A DNA stretch of 64,000 bases from Candidatus Bathyarchaeota archaeon (GTDB taxonomy: Archaea; Thermoproteota; Bathyarchaeia; Bathyarchaeales; Bathycorpusculaceae). The number at the start of each line of letters is the position of its first letter. Positions within the stretch are counted from its first letter, which is position 1. Made by a program: the position numbers and the translations under genes. The notes under the pieces were generated by a model. It worked only from the letters and a program-made list of their open reading frames with translations. It did no database searches and was not told the origin of the DNA. The stretch is from positions 23,510-87,509 of the forward strand of contig PLYI01000081.1 of assembly GCA_003151735.1 (NCBI GenBank), in the 5' to 3' direction. Positions 36,780 to 44,712 of this stretch are shown one piece after another.

Positions 36780-37010
36780 ATGGAACGAAAAGACGCCGTA
36801 GGCATTTTGAAGGAAATGGTTGTTAGTGAGATAAACGGACTTTCCTGGGGTTCCCTACAGGCGACTGCGTTTGGGGATTATACCTTGCAGATTGGCAGTG
36901 GGTATAACCGTGACGCAATAAAGGAGTTTATTGAGAAAAATAATTTAACGTTACATGAGGATACCAACAAACAGTTTTTGATTGTCTGCAAAACCCATTC
37001 GCCTAAATAG
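36780..37010 (+). CDS. Small protein of a two-member family in this window (copy 1)
   Basis: A 76-residue protein of unknown function. It begins MERKDAVGILKEMV and ends with NLTLHEDTNKQFLIVCK. The protein at 62788-63006 has the same layout (Met-Asp/Glu-Arg, A.xLKELV, YN.x.I..., LT..ED...LLI), so the two are paralogues about 26 kb apart. AGGAG lies at a good distance before the ATG. The alternating helix-strand-helix-strand pattern suggests a small alpha/beta fold. Confidence 0.7.
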   Translation: MERKDAVGILKEMVVSEINGLSWGSLQATAFGDYTLQIGSGYNRDAIKEFIEKNNLTLHEDTNKQFLIVCKTHSPK

Positions 37011-37225
37011 ACGCCGCAGAAAGGAAACACCTGTTTTTCACATTTTATTCTAGTTAGAGAACGTTACACAAATTGCCAATTTAACGTTCTTAGTTGGTTT
37101 TAGTTTTCACCCTCGCAGTGTATAGGCTGATTTGTAATTGCACACTCAGCGTGGAAAAAATGAAAGGAACCAATTCTATAAAGCTTAAATTCACTGCCTA
37201 CATGCATATTTAGCTGGTGAAAAAA

Positions 37226-37579
37226 ATGGCTTACTGTTCTAATTGTGGAGAAAAAATTCCAGATGACGCATTCTTCTGCCCCAAATGTGGCACCAAAACC
37301 CCTAAAGGTAAAGCATCAAACGCAGCTTATCCTTCAGACGATTTACGCGACGCCTTCTACAAGGTAGGAATAGAGCTTGAGCGAGCATTCAGCATGGCAG
37401 CGCGTGAAACGCACCAAGCCATTAAAAAGGCTAGTGACAACATGCAGCAAAAACCCGCCTCTACACAGGGAACACTTGTTTGCCCCAGCTGCGGAACCAA
37501 GAATCATTCCGGCTCGATTTTCTGCAACAACTGCGGTGCAAAACTAGCGCCAGCGGAAAAGCCTCAGGGAAGCACCTAA
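37226..37579 (+). CDS. Double zinc-ribbon protein
   Basis: A 117-residue protein with an N-terminal zinc ribbon (YCSNCGEKIPDDAFFCPKCG) and a C-terminal one (CPSCGTKNHSGSIFCNNCG), joined by a helical segment (about 35-80). GGTGA precedes the ATG at 37226 by 5 bases. Such proteins are common in archaea without known function. Its stop is 4 bases before the flavodoxin gene start, so they form an operon. Confidence 0.8.
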   Translation: MAYCSNCGEKIPDDAFFCPKCGTKTPKGKASNAAYPSDDLRDAFYKVGIELERAFSMAARETHQAIKKASDNMQQKPASTQGTLVCPSCGTKNHSGSIFCNNCGAKLAPAEKPQGST

Positions 37580-37583
37580 AACA

Positions 37584-38057
37584 TTGAGTGCAAACAAGAC
37601 GCTTATCGCTTATGTAACAAAGATGGGTGTTACTAGGGAGTCAGCCCTAATAATCGCTGAAATCTTGCGTTGTAAGTTTGGCTTGGAGGTTGATTTGGTT
37701 GACCTCAAAGAGCAAAAGTCTTTGGACCTGGCGCAGTACCAGAACATGGTTATTGGAAGCGGGGTTAGGGCGGGTAAAGTATACGGTAAAGCCCTAAAGT
37801 TTCTTGAGAACGATTTGACGGGTAAGAAGGTGGCTTTTTTTGTGTCCTCTGCTTGGGCTGGGACTCCTGGAAGTTACGAAACTGCAAAAGCCAGATTTGT
37901 AGAAAAAACGTTAGCCAAATACCCCAAGATCAATCCTGTCAGTACAGAAGCCTTCGGCGGACGCATAAAATATATCAGAAAAACAATGGTGGACAACACG
38001 GATTTGGCTAAAGTTGAGGCTTGGGCAGAAGAACTTGGAAAAAAATTCACCCAATAA
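37584..38057 (+). CDS. Flavodoxin-domain protein
   Basis: A 157-residue protein of the flavodoxin_5 type. The N terminus KTLIAYVTKMGVTRESALIIAEIL supplies the FMN phosphate loop, in unusual form (TKMGVTRE in place of T.T.NT.). VIGSGVRAGKVYGKALKFL and AFFVSSAWAGTPGSYE form the other flavin loops. Members act in electron transfer or as HemG-like oxidases. The start is a TTG. Neighbouring zinc-ribbon genes before and after overlap or abut. Confidence 0.78.
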   Translation: MSANKTLIAYVTKMGVTRESALIIAEILRCKFGLEVDLVDLKEQKSLDLAQYQNMVIGSGVRAGKVYGKALKFLENDLTGKKVAFFVSSAWAGTPGSYETAKARFVEKTLAKYPKINPVSTEAFGGRIKYIRKTMVDNTDLAKVEAWAEELGKKFTQ

Positions 38058-38259
38058 ACCAAATGGCACCAAAGCAAATGCATTGCTTTGCCCCGCCTGC
38101 TGCGTAGAATATGTTGAAGTTGAATTTGACATGGAAGTTGGCAGCGTCGTCCTGCATAATGTAAAGGCGCTTAGATGTCCTGAATGCAGCGAAGAATTGT
38201 TCACGCCCCAACAGTATGAGACAATTAGGAAACGAATCAGTGGCTTAACTGAACCATAA
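38014..38259 (+). CDS. YgiT/MqsA-type zinc-finger protein
   Basis: The core CPACCVEYVEVEFDMEVGSVVLHNVKALRCPECSEELFTPQQYE is the YgiT-type zinc finger of MqsA-like proteins (two CxxC pairs) with no DNA-binding HTH tail. In-frame TTG starts exist at 38014, 38035 and 38083; the last gives a 58-residue protein beginning at the zinc finger, the first overlaps the flavodoxin gene by 44 bases. No MqsR-type toxin gene is nearby. Confidence 0.65.
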   Translation: MRLGQKNLEKNSPNKPNGTKANALLCPACCVEYVEVEFDMEVGSVVLHNVKALRCPECSEELFTPQQYETIRKRISGLTEP

Positions 38260-38316
38260 ACCACCCGTTTGGAGCCTAATAATGGTTTTATGCAGAAATC
38301 TATAGAGGGGAGGCGC

Positions 38317-38424
38317 TTGGAGCATCAGTACTTCATCCAACTTGCTTTTTCTTTATGTGTTATTTTTTGTGTGACCTTTGTTTTTGCGGGTCGCAAGGTT
38401 TTTATGTTCCGCTTAAATCTGTAA
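38317..38424 (+). CDS. Possible 35-residue single-helix membrane protein
   Basis: A TTG at 38317 follows GGGGAGG by 4 bases. The short frame encodes one hydrophobic segment (LAFSLCVIFCVTFVFAG) with a basic tail. An ATG at 38290 in the same frame would add nine residues. I do not recognise it; it could be non-coding leader for S10. Confidence 0.28.
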   Translation: MEHQYFIQLAFSLCVIFCVTFVFAGRKVFMFRLNL

Positions 38425-38474
38425 GGTGTCGCCAACATATAATAGATGGCAAAACAATGGATTGATCGACTAAC

Positions 38475-38783
38475 ATGGTAAGAAAAGCACGAATCCGCCT
38501 TACAAGTACAGATTACAGTAAATTAGAAGAGGTATGTGGAGAACTCAAAAGCATAGCGTCAAAAACAGGCGTGAAAATGAACGGTCCAGTACCACTCCCA
38601 ACAAAACGTTTGCGTGTTCCAGTTCTTAAAGGTCCATCAGGCGAAGGCACAGCAACGTGGGATCGATGGGAAATGCGGATTCACAAACGATTGATCGACA
38701 TTGACTCTGAAGAACGCGTTATGCGCAGAATCATGCGTATTCGGGTTCCAGAAGAAGTCCACGTTACAATCGAACTAATCTAA
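38475..38783 (+). CDS. rps10: Ribosomal protein S10 (archaeal/eukaryotic uS10)
   Basis: A 102-residue protein matching archaeal S10: [45 protein letters not shown] and [12 protein letters not shown]. It is part of the small-subunit head. In most archaea it follows elongation factor 1A; here it stands alone between small genes. A TATA-like ACATATAATA lies at about 38435-38444. Confidence 0.95.
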   Translation: MVRKARIRLTSTDYSKLEEVCGELKSIASKTGVKMNGPVPLPTKRLRVPVLKGPSGEGTATWDRWEMRIHKRLIDIDSEERVMRRIMRIRVPEEVHVTIELI

Positions 38784-38846
38784 TTCTTTTAAATAATTTT
38801 TAAAATTTTTTGTTCATTTTGCTTTTCTAGGAAACACTCTCATTTT

Positions 38847-39668
38847 TTATACGTTTAAGAAAGTAATTATTGCAAGAACAACAGCTGGAATGAAAGCTAA
38901 AGCCCATAGTTTCTTGTTAAAACTAAAAATCTTGAAACCATCCAAGATGCCAAACGGAATCAAGTTGAAGACTGCCATGAAAGCGTTGATGTAAGCAGCA
39001 AAGAACAGAAGATAAGCAAACGTGTTTGGTAAGACGGCTAAGGCGCATCCGAGAAGGGTACTGGAGAAAATTAGGTTGGTTATTGGTCCAGCAATAGAGA
39101 TTTTGACAATGTCCTCGCCGCTGGGAACAGAGCCGCCAATCATCATGGCGCCTGGAGCAATCATCCTAAACGGCAAAAATATGGATGCAAACGTCAAAAC
39201 TGCACCCCAAGTGGTTAAGCGGAATTCAGCCCACATGCCCTTTTTTTGAGCGATTATTTTATGAGCTATTTCATGTGCCAGAAAAGACGCCGTCATAATA
39301 GCCGCGAAAGCAGCCATCATTACCCATGTCCACTCAAACAGAAAACCCCCAAAAAAGTTCCCATATAACCCGATTGAGAAGCCAATGCCTACGACAAGCA
39401 AAGCTGCAATCGATATGTGCTTGACTTCTTTTTGGCTGAAGTTAACGCGGTATTTACGTTTGAACGGTTGTTGATTAAAAACATAACTGTAATTATAGGA
39501 GCCATAGGCTTGATTTGTCATAACTTGCTCTTGCCTTTGGGCGCGGGCATCATCGATTTTTGGGCATGCGTGGTTCTCGGGTAAACGGTGTGCGCTGCAG
39601 AATTGGCCTCCGCAGTGGGGGCAACGGAACGGGAGAAGAGTTTCCTGAGAGCATGATTGGCATTTCAT
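38847..39668 (-). CDS. AN1-type zinc finger fused to a site-2 (M50) membrane protease
   Basis: A 273-residue fusion. Residues about 1-40 form an AN1-like zinc finger (CQSCSQETLLPFRCPHCGGQFCSAHRLPENHAC). After a Tyr/Gln-rich linker come about six membrane helices with the protease zinc motif HEIAH (about 132) and the distal ligand NLIPFGILDGFK (about 240). Site-2 proteases cut membrane-bound regulators. The AN1 finger is eukaryote-like and in archaea often sits on proteases; it may recruit a substrate. Confidence 0.9.
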   Translation of the reverse strand: MKCQSCSQETLLPFRCPHCGGQFCSAHRLPENHACPKIDDARAQRQEQVMTNQAYGSYNYSYVFNQQPFKRKYRVNFSQKEVKHISIAALLVVGIGFSIGLYGNFFGGFLFEWTWVMMAAFAAIMTASFLAHEIAHKIIAQKKGMWAEFRLTTWGAVLTFASIFLPFRMIAPGAMMIGGSVPSGEDIVKISIAGPITNLIFSSTLLGCALAVLPNTFAYLLFFAAYINAFMAVFNLIPFGILDGFKIFSFNKKLWALAFIPAVVLAIITFLNV

Positions 39669-39772
39669 TTAAGTTGGCGCCTTTCCCATCTAAAACACGA
39701 ATGGTGGTTTATAGTTTTTCCCTAAAAAAACAGAAATTTATCGAAGTGAGTTGACCATAATCTTATATTGCC

Positions 39773-39800
39773 CGTATACATTTCAGTTTAATTGTATACG
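39773..39800. promoter_or_regulatory. Inverted-repeat operator upstream of vapB
   Basis: CGTATACA and TGTATACG are perfect 8-bp inverted arms separated by 12 bases, ending 10 bases before the antitoxin GTG start. Arm spacing fits a dimeric antitoxin binding its own promoter, as usual for VapBC operons. Confidence 0.6.
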
Positions 39801-39810
39801 AAGTGGTAGT

Positions 39811-40032
39811 GTGGCGACAGAGGTCCTATCTGTAAGGGTCAAAAAAAACCTCAAAGATGAAGCAGAAAAGCTGGGAGTTGACTTAAGAGCAGAAGTGGAA
39901 AACCTCCTTGAACAACTCGTCGCTGAAAAAAAGGCAAAAGCACAGCAAATAGCAAAAGAGCTTCGTGAAGCAATGGATGTTACACCTGAAGAGTGGGCCG
40001 AGGATGTCAGAGCGACAAGGGACGAAATGTAG
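39811..40032 (+). CDS. vapB: VapB-like antitoxin
   Basis: About 73 residues from the GTG at 39811. The N-terminal strand TEVLSVRVKKNLKDEAEKLGVDL is a ribbon-helix-helix DNA-binding region; the rest is a charged helix with EEWAEDVRATRDEM, typical for binding a PIN toxin. Its stop overlaps the beginning of the toxin frame. The antitoxin is intact while the toxin is not. The frame is open 20 codons further up, but that part crosses the operator. Confidence 0.8.
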   Translation: MATEVLSVRVKKNLKDEAEKLGVDLRAEVENLLEQLVAEKKAKAQQIAKELREAMDVTPEEWAEDVRATRDEM

Positions 40033-40401
40033 GTACCTGATAGACACATCCGCTCTCTATCCTATTCTACTTTCTGGTGTTCCTCTTAACTCCAGGAGTG
40101 TGCAATAAGCTCCTTAACAGAATATGAGATAGGAAACGTATTATAGAGAGAGAGCAATCACAGAAGGATGAAAAACCTCCAGTTGGCGGCAACAACTTTC
40201 TCGAAAGCAATGCAGACTTTAACAAAACTTGAATTCGACTCAATCGCTAACGTCCTCGTTGTTGCTATAGAAAGGAACCTTACTTTCTATGATGCGTCAT
40301 ACGCATACATAGCTGAAAAAGAAAACCTCAGATTAGTCACGCAGGACACAGATTTGTTAAAGAAATGCAAGGTTGCAATTCCAATAAAAGAAATGAAATA
40401 G
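40028..40401 (+). pseudogene. vapC: Degraded VapC PIN-domain toxin
   Basis: Pieces of one PIN-domain protein lie in order in more than one frame: RYLIDTSALYPILLS (first catalytic Asp) from 40031 ending at a stop near 40106; SSLTEYEIGNVL (catalytic Glu) from 40108, then TAG; and from 40168 KNLQLAATTFSKAMQ, FYDASYAYIAEKENLRLVTQDTDLL with the remaining acidic residues, ending at 40401. At least one frameshift and one in-frame stop are needed, and the stretch between the first two pieces is too short. The ribonuclease is therefore dead unless the assembly is wrong. Confidence 0.75.
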
Positions 40402-40437
40402 ATACGACACGTAAATTAGATTTTTTCTATTTTTTAA

Positions 40438-40518
40438 GGGCATATTTGGATGCTAATAGTGGTTCATTGGAGGACCTATAGGGGAAGGCAATTCACTAAG
40501 GGGGGTAGGTCGCATTGG
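40438..40518 (+). repeat. About 81-bp dispersed repeat, copy 1
   Basis: From GGGCATATTTG to TCGCATTGG this segment matches the reverse complement of 49549-49630 with roughly ten mismatches and one single-base gap. It lies between the dead vapC and the decayed viral prohead gene. No open frame runs through it. Confidence 0.75.
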
Positions 40519-40595
40519 AGTTTTCAAAGCAATCACAGCGTCAGCTTCCTCATCGCTGACTTTATGAAACTTTCCTTCACCAGGCAATTCAGAAA

Positions 40596-41548
40596 TTATT
40601 TCACCTTCAATCTTTCCTGAGCCTTCAAAAGCGCAGCCCGCACCGCTTGACCCTGACGCTGCATACCCATCGAAGAACGCTCAACCATCGCAGGAGGCAC
40701 CAACCGTTCAAGAACAGCAATATGCTCAGAAACAGACATCAACACCGGAGGCGACGCCAACAGATCCACAACAGGTACAGCAGTCTTGAAGGCTTCAACA
40801 GCTTTGTTCGCAATAGCCAGTTTGCCATTAGCTTCATCTCGAGTAGCTTCATCGAGCTTTATCTTACCCTCCGCTTCAGCAGCCTTCTTTTGAGCCTCAG
40901 CAACTTCGGTTTTCAGTTTAGCCTCAGCCAAAGAGAACTCAGTTTTCATTTTTTCCACTTCAAGGACACTTGTCTTGCTGACCTTCGCAGCGACTTTTCC
41001 AGCCAAATTTTCCAAATCTTTTTCTTCCAATTTCTCAACTCCATTTGAGTTAACTTGGCCTTGCTTCAAAGTCTCAAGCACATGAACCGTGGTCTCAGGC
41101 ACGCCAGGCATCGCGACAAAACTAATTTCGGGGTCATAGAGGCCATGCGGAACCTTCATCAACCACATCAATAGCCGAATAATCCGCCTCCACACTCATG
41201 CTGTATCAATCCATCGCGAATCTTCTCAGCAATTGCAGGGTCGTAAATCTCAGCCTCATAGAGCACCTGCTTTGAAACAGAGTCATAATTGGCCTTAGTG
41301 CATTTCCCAACGGCGGCATTAGCCGTCACATGCTCCATATACAAGGGAGCACCAACCAACTTCTCCGCAAAAGCCTTCAACTCTTCAGGCGTGTAAATGT
41401 TAAAATTTCGAGATATGCCAGCAGCCATAGCTACACTAGCAATCCGCAACCTTGCCCCAACCGTCGACTCTAAAACACGAAAAGTCAAAAGAGAAGCTAC
41501 ATGCTCAAGAACACGCTTACAATTCTTGCAACTAGAGCCTGCTGACAT
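40596..41548 (-). pseudogene. Virus prohead protease-scaffold gene, frame-disrupted
   Basis: Two open pieces on the minus strand make one protein. The first (from 41548) contains GISRNFNIYTPEELKAFAEK, YMEHVTANAAVGKC and YEAEIYDPAIAEKIRDGLIQH. A third-frame stretch (about 41205-41165) gives VSVEADYSAIDVVD. The second piece (to 40596) goes on with KVPHGLYDPEISFVAMPGVPE and then a long Ala/Glu/Lys coiled coil. This is the layout of a head-tailed-virus prohead protease with fused scaffold. Two compensating shifts within about 50 bases are required. Confidence 0.65.
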
Positions 41549-41638
41549 ACCCTAACACACAATCCTCAAACGCTATACGCCAATCGAGAAAACAATCGCA
41601 AGAATAGCCATTAATAGCTTGAGAAGGCATTAACCCTA

Positions 41639-41980
41639 CTAACGCAACTTAAAATCAGCCTGAGACCCCTTAGACTCCAAACGACCAATAAAAATCAAGT
41701 CAGCCCGGGCTTTTTCAACCTTACGCAAAGCATTCACCCGAGATTCCTTAACACTAACCGGACTAACCCGCAACATACGAGCAATCCGATAATCACTCAA
41801 ACCCGGATTCTTCGCCTTCAACTCCAAAATCCGCTTCTCGCGATTAGTCAAACCAGACGAACAATTCGCCAACCTAAGAACCTCCATCAGCTCTTTTGCC
41901 TGCACAATCAGCACGCGCGCTGTAATGCTGCAAAAATGCTGCATAAATCTTCTCGAAATCAGGATGCCTAGTGCCGCCAA
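41639..41980 (-). CDS. Virus-type HTH protein (sigma-70 region 4/LuxR-like)
   Basis: Up to 113 residues; the well-defined part is LTNREKRILELKAKNPGLSDYRIARMLRVSPVSVKESRVNALRKVEKARADL, a sigma region 4-like helix-turn-helix. The C-terminal part of this domain is repeated in the broken gene at 43389-43582. The N-terminal 25 residues do not look like protein, so the start is probably further in. It belongs to the viral remnant island. Confidence 0.55.
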   Translation of the reverse strand: MAALGILISRRFMQHFCSITARVLIVQAKELMEVLRLANCSSGLTNREKRILELKAKNPGLSDYRIARMLRVSPVSVKESRVNALRKVEKARADLIFIGRLESKGSQADFKLR

Positions 41981-42241
41981 CAGACATGCTCAATTAGTTG
42001 GGAACAAACTGCACTAATGGCTTATTGTCGTAAACACGACAGCACCAAAACCGAGCCAGCCACGAGTATATAAACTCCAAAGGTTCCTTGAGGTGCACTC
42101 GAAGGTACGAAGGCTAAATTGCGTCGTAAGCCTAAAAAAAGGCTAACACTATGATTTAATTCAACCAACTTCAACGGCAAAGTCATTGGTTGGATTAGAT
42201 TGTAATTAGCAGCATTACAAACCATGGGGTAAGCCTATTAG
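41981..42241. other. Gene-free stretch in the viral island
   Basis: A TATA-like sequence (GTATATAAAC at about 42067) and a small GCCT-A6-AGGC hairpin near 42129 are visible. I see no convincing gene before the zinc-ribbon fragment at 42242. Confidence 0.4.
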
Positions 42242-42307
42242 TATTGCGAAAGATGCGGCAGGCAATTAAGTGAAAATGGTGTTTGCCCTGTTTGCCGTAC
42301 CCCTTGA
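42242..42307 (+). pseudogene. Zinc-ribbon fragment
   Basis: The frame reads YCERCGRQLSENGVCPVCRTP and stops. Two CxxC pairs give a complete-looking zinc ribbon, but a TAG stands directly before it and no start codon follows. It looks like the tail of a lost gene at the edge of the viral island. Confidence 0.4.
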
Positions 42308-42384
42308 GTTTTTTTAACTCCATATTTTTTTTAAAGGCAATTCTTAAATCTGTAAAGCGTAGAATAGGCGATTAGGTTTGAAGA

Positions 42385-43230
42385 GTGTTAAGATTGGACA
42401 CGGTAAGAACAGATAAGATGAAACGTCTTTATGCAATCACAAATGGTCTTCTAAGCGAGATGATTAAAGAAAATCATATAGACCTCAGTAGGTATCTTGA
42501 ACCTCAAGCTTGCAAAACATTGAACGAGGTCTATGAACAAGCTCTATCTTCATTATGTAATCGTCGGGGTATGCGTAATAACATCAAATTTGAAAGGAGT
42601 ACCCAACTTAAAATTGAAAAAAGAAGCACCCAGCTTAAAGAGAAAATTCAAAAAGGAAGCACCCAAATTAAAGAGATACTCTTTGATTTCGACCCTAAAA
42701 CAGTAAAAAAAGAGTACGACAAGGACAATGGATTGAAATCTCTTATTGACACATTCAATAAAAAGTTAAGTCTGACAATAGACTTGCAGAATAAAAATAG
42801 CCAGTGGGTGATGTTCGGCAAAGGTGCTATTTCCGCTGCCATTTTTCTCTCAGATTTTAAGGGCAAAGGCGAATTTGATGTCTTCATAAAAGATTTTCAA
42901 AGAAACAAATATTCTCGTGAAGCTTTACCGATGCTATTAGATAAAGAAATATCTGGTTTTGGTTTTGCATTAGCTTGCGATTTTCTAAAAGAAGCAGGAT
43001 ATGATGGCTACCCAAAACCTGATAGTCATCTCATGAAAGTTTTCGGGAAAAGTGGATTGTGCAAGAGGGATGATTACGAAGTATTTAAGACCATAATAGA
43101 GGTAGCTGAAGCCGTTGGGAAAACGCCATATGAGGTTGATAAAAGAATATGGTTGGTTTGCACAGGAAACTTCTATTATGATAAGGTGGTCGATGATAAG
43201 AAGGAGAAACTACTGCGGCAGTTAAGTTAG
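42385..43230 (+). CDS. HhH-GPD-like protein with internal STQLK repeats
   Basis: A 281-residue protein not confidently placed. The second half (GFGFALACDFLKEAGYDGYPKPDSHLMKVF, later YEVDKRIWLVCTGNFYY) resembles the helix-hairpin-helix DNA glycosylase fold, with the aspartate of KPDSH in the position of the catalytic Asp. The middle contains three copies of a short unit (STQLK, STQLK, STQIK at about residues 72, 81, 92) within a basic helix. It is A/T-rich compared with its neighbours and surrounded by viral remnants, so probably acquired. A nuclease or glycosylase role is inference. Confidence 0.6.
   Translation: MLRLDTVRTDKMKRLYAITNGLLSEMIKENHIDLSRYLEPQACKTLNEVYEQALSSLCNRRGMRNNIKFERSTQLKIEKRSTQLKEKIQKGSTQIKEILFDFDPKTVKKEYDKDNGLKSLIDTFNKKLSLTIDLQNKNSQWVMFGKGAISAAIFLSDFKGKGEFDVFIKDFQRNKYSREALPMLLDKEISGFGFALACDFLKEAGYDGYPKPDSHLMKVFGKSGLCKRDDYEVFKTIIEVAEAVGKTPYEVDKRIWLVCTGNFYYDKVVDDKKEKLLRQLS
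42598..42672 (+). repeat. Three imperfect tandem units inside the HhH-GPD-like gene
   Basis: AGTACCCAACTTAAA, AGCACCCAGCTTAAA and AGCACCCAAATTAAA begin at 42598, 42625 and 42658. The spacings (27 and 33 bases) are multiples of three, so the reading frame is kept and a repeated helix segment is encoded. Confidence 0.65.
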
Positions 43231-43388
43231 TAGCGACTTATGTCAAGTTTGATTTTTCTGAATACTGAAATCCATACAACTCGGAAGCCACACTATTAGC
43301 AGCAAAATTAACATTTAATCCTACCAACCTACGACCTTTAAAACCATTTAAAACGCAGATTAGTTTCAGAATTTGAGAAGGCTATGGA

Positions 43389-43582
43389 CTAAAATTTAAT
43401 CTTCACGCCAACCTGGAGAGCAAAGTCCAAATCAGCCTGGGCCCGCTCAATTTTGCGCAGGGCAGTTAACCTTGAGCGAGTAACGTTCCCAGCATCAATT
43501 CTAAGTTTTCGGGCAATCTCATAATCCGACACGTCACCTTTTTTCAGGCGCAAAATTTGTTCTCACGCTCAGTCAAACTCAA
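43389..43582 (-). pseudogene. Second virus-type HTH gene, frameshifted
   Basis: A TTG start at 43582, just after the TFB-like gene, gives LSLTERE. The frame then shifts, and the rest reads ILRLKKGDVSDYEIARKLRI, RSRLTALRKIERAQADLDF and stops at 43389. It is homologous to the HTH at 41639-41980. One indel in the AACAAATTTT stretch near 43558 accounts for the break. Confidence 0.55.
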
Positions 43583-43584
43583 AA

Positions 43585-44022
43585 CTAAGCCTTCTCCTCT
43601 TTGCTTTTTGTAACTTCTACTTCATCCTCAAAAAACTCCCTCTCCCAAGCTCGCCTCCATTCACTAAGCCAAACATTAGACAAAGACTCAACAGGACACC
43701 ATTTACGGTAATAATCAACAAACTTGACGGGCAAACAAGCATTCAGTCTTCTCAACAAACGCCTATAATTAACACGAACCGAAACCTCGGCAATTCCGCA
43801 AGACTCAGCCAACCTCGACTGCGTCACCCGCTCGCATCTATAAACGCAAGCTATATACAATGCAGCAGCTGCTAACGAAGAAGGATGATGCCCACCGGTA
43901 AGCCTAAACCGTCTAGCATCCATCAAAATTTCTTTCGCCAGCGCTCCCGAATCAGCCGAAAGCCCAACATCCTTAACGATGTCATCAACCAACCAAAAAT
44001 AATCAGCCCTATGCAAACCCAA
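43585..44022 (-). CDS. TFB-like single cyclin-fold protein
   Basis: A 145-residue protein whose core, RRFRLTGGHHPSSLAAAALYIACVYRCERVTQSRLAESCGIAEVSVRVNYRRLL, is the cyclin repeat of archaeal transcription factor B. Normal TFB has a zinc ribbon and two cyclin repeats (about 300 residues); here one repeat is present and no ribbon. In viral elements such mini-TFBs could redirect the host polymerase. It starts 2 bases after the neighbouring wHTH gene, so they form one operon. Confidence 0.65.
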   Translation of the reverse strand: MGLHRADYFWLVDDIVKDVGLSADSGALAKEILMDARRFRLTGGHHPSSLAAAALYIACVYRCERVTQSRLAESCGIAEVSVRVNYRRLLRRLNACLPVKFVDYYRKWCPVESLSNVWLSEWRRAWEREFFEDEVEVTKSKEEKA

Positions 44023-44024
44023 AA

Positions 44025-44417
44025 CTAAACCCCCTCTCCAACCGACATTGACTCACTATAGCCATGGTCCAAATCTGTGTCACCATAAGCATCCAAAGCA
44101 AAACTTGTCAACGCCCAATGCCAACCCCGTTGCTCCGCCACGCATTCTCCAAGCTTTCTCAACAAACGTTTATTCATTCGCACAAGTCGGTGGCTAATCT
44201 GGTGACGGGTAACTTTGAAACGCTCAAGCTTGACCGCTAAATCTTTGGGTAATAGGCCAGCAGATCCTGATTCAAAGAGAACCTGAAGAATTTCCCGATC
44301 GACCTCGTCCTCGCAAGCAATCTTTTCGATAAGCGGTCTCTTGAAATTAAACGAAGGCTTCAGACCCTCAAAGATAGTTCGAAGCATCAGCTTAATCTCG
44401 CTGAGCCTCCTGGGCAA
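44025..44417 (-). CDS. Winged-helix protein of the viral island
   Basis: A 130-residue protein (or 120 from the ATG at 44387). The central part (DREILQVLFESGSAGLLPKDLAVKLERFKVTRHQISHRLVRMNKRLLRKLGE) is a winged helix with a ROS/MarR-like look. The start overlaps the small basic gene upstream. It precedes the TFB-like gene and is likely part of its operon. Exact function unknown. Confidence 0.55.
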   Translation of the reverse strand: MPRRLSEIKLMLRTIFEGLKPSFNFKRPLIEKIACEDEVDREILQVLFESGSAGLLPKDLAVKLERFKVTRHQISHRLVRMNKRLLRKLGECVAEQRGWHWALTSFALDAYGDTDLDHGYSESMSVGEGV

Positions 44418-44541
44418 GTTCCTTATCCTTCTGAAGCAAATACTTCAATTTCCCAACCTTATCAGCCTGGCTACGCTTGGTTTTTCCCGCATTTTTTGCA
44501 TCTTCACCTACGTTTTGAACAGAGTTTTTTTTAATTTCCAT
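44392..44541 (-). CDS. Small charged protein upstream of the viral wHTH gene
   Basis: A 49-residue frame from the ATG at 44541, very rich in Lys, Asp and Gln (KTKRSQADKVGKLKYLLQKD). It overlaps the next gene by 26 bases in a different frame, as often in viral operons. Not recognised. Confidence 0.4.
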   Translation of the reverse strand: MEIKKNSVQNVGEDAKNAGKTKRSQADKVGKLKYLLQKDKELAQEAQRD

Positions 44542-44712
44542 ATCAAAATGCACACTCCAAGATTTTTACTCCATGGATAGAAGACAGAATTAACAATGGG
44601 TAATCGACCAACCAACCGCAAAAAAGCGACTTCTGAAAAGCATGGACTTTTCCCATGCCCTAACGATACTGCAAAAAGTGCTTTTGAGCAACTTTTTACT
44701 TCCAAAAATGAC

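Noticed and set aside
42129..42145. GCCT-A6-AGGC hairpin as a terminator
   Set aside because: A 4-bp stem is too weak and no gene ends beside it on the matching strand.
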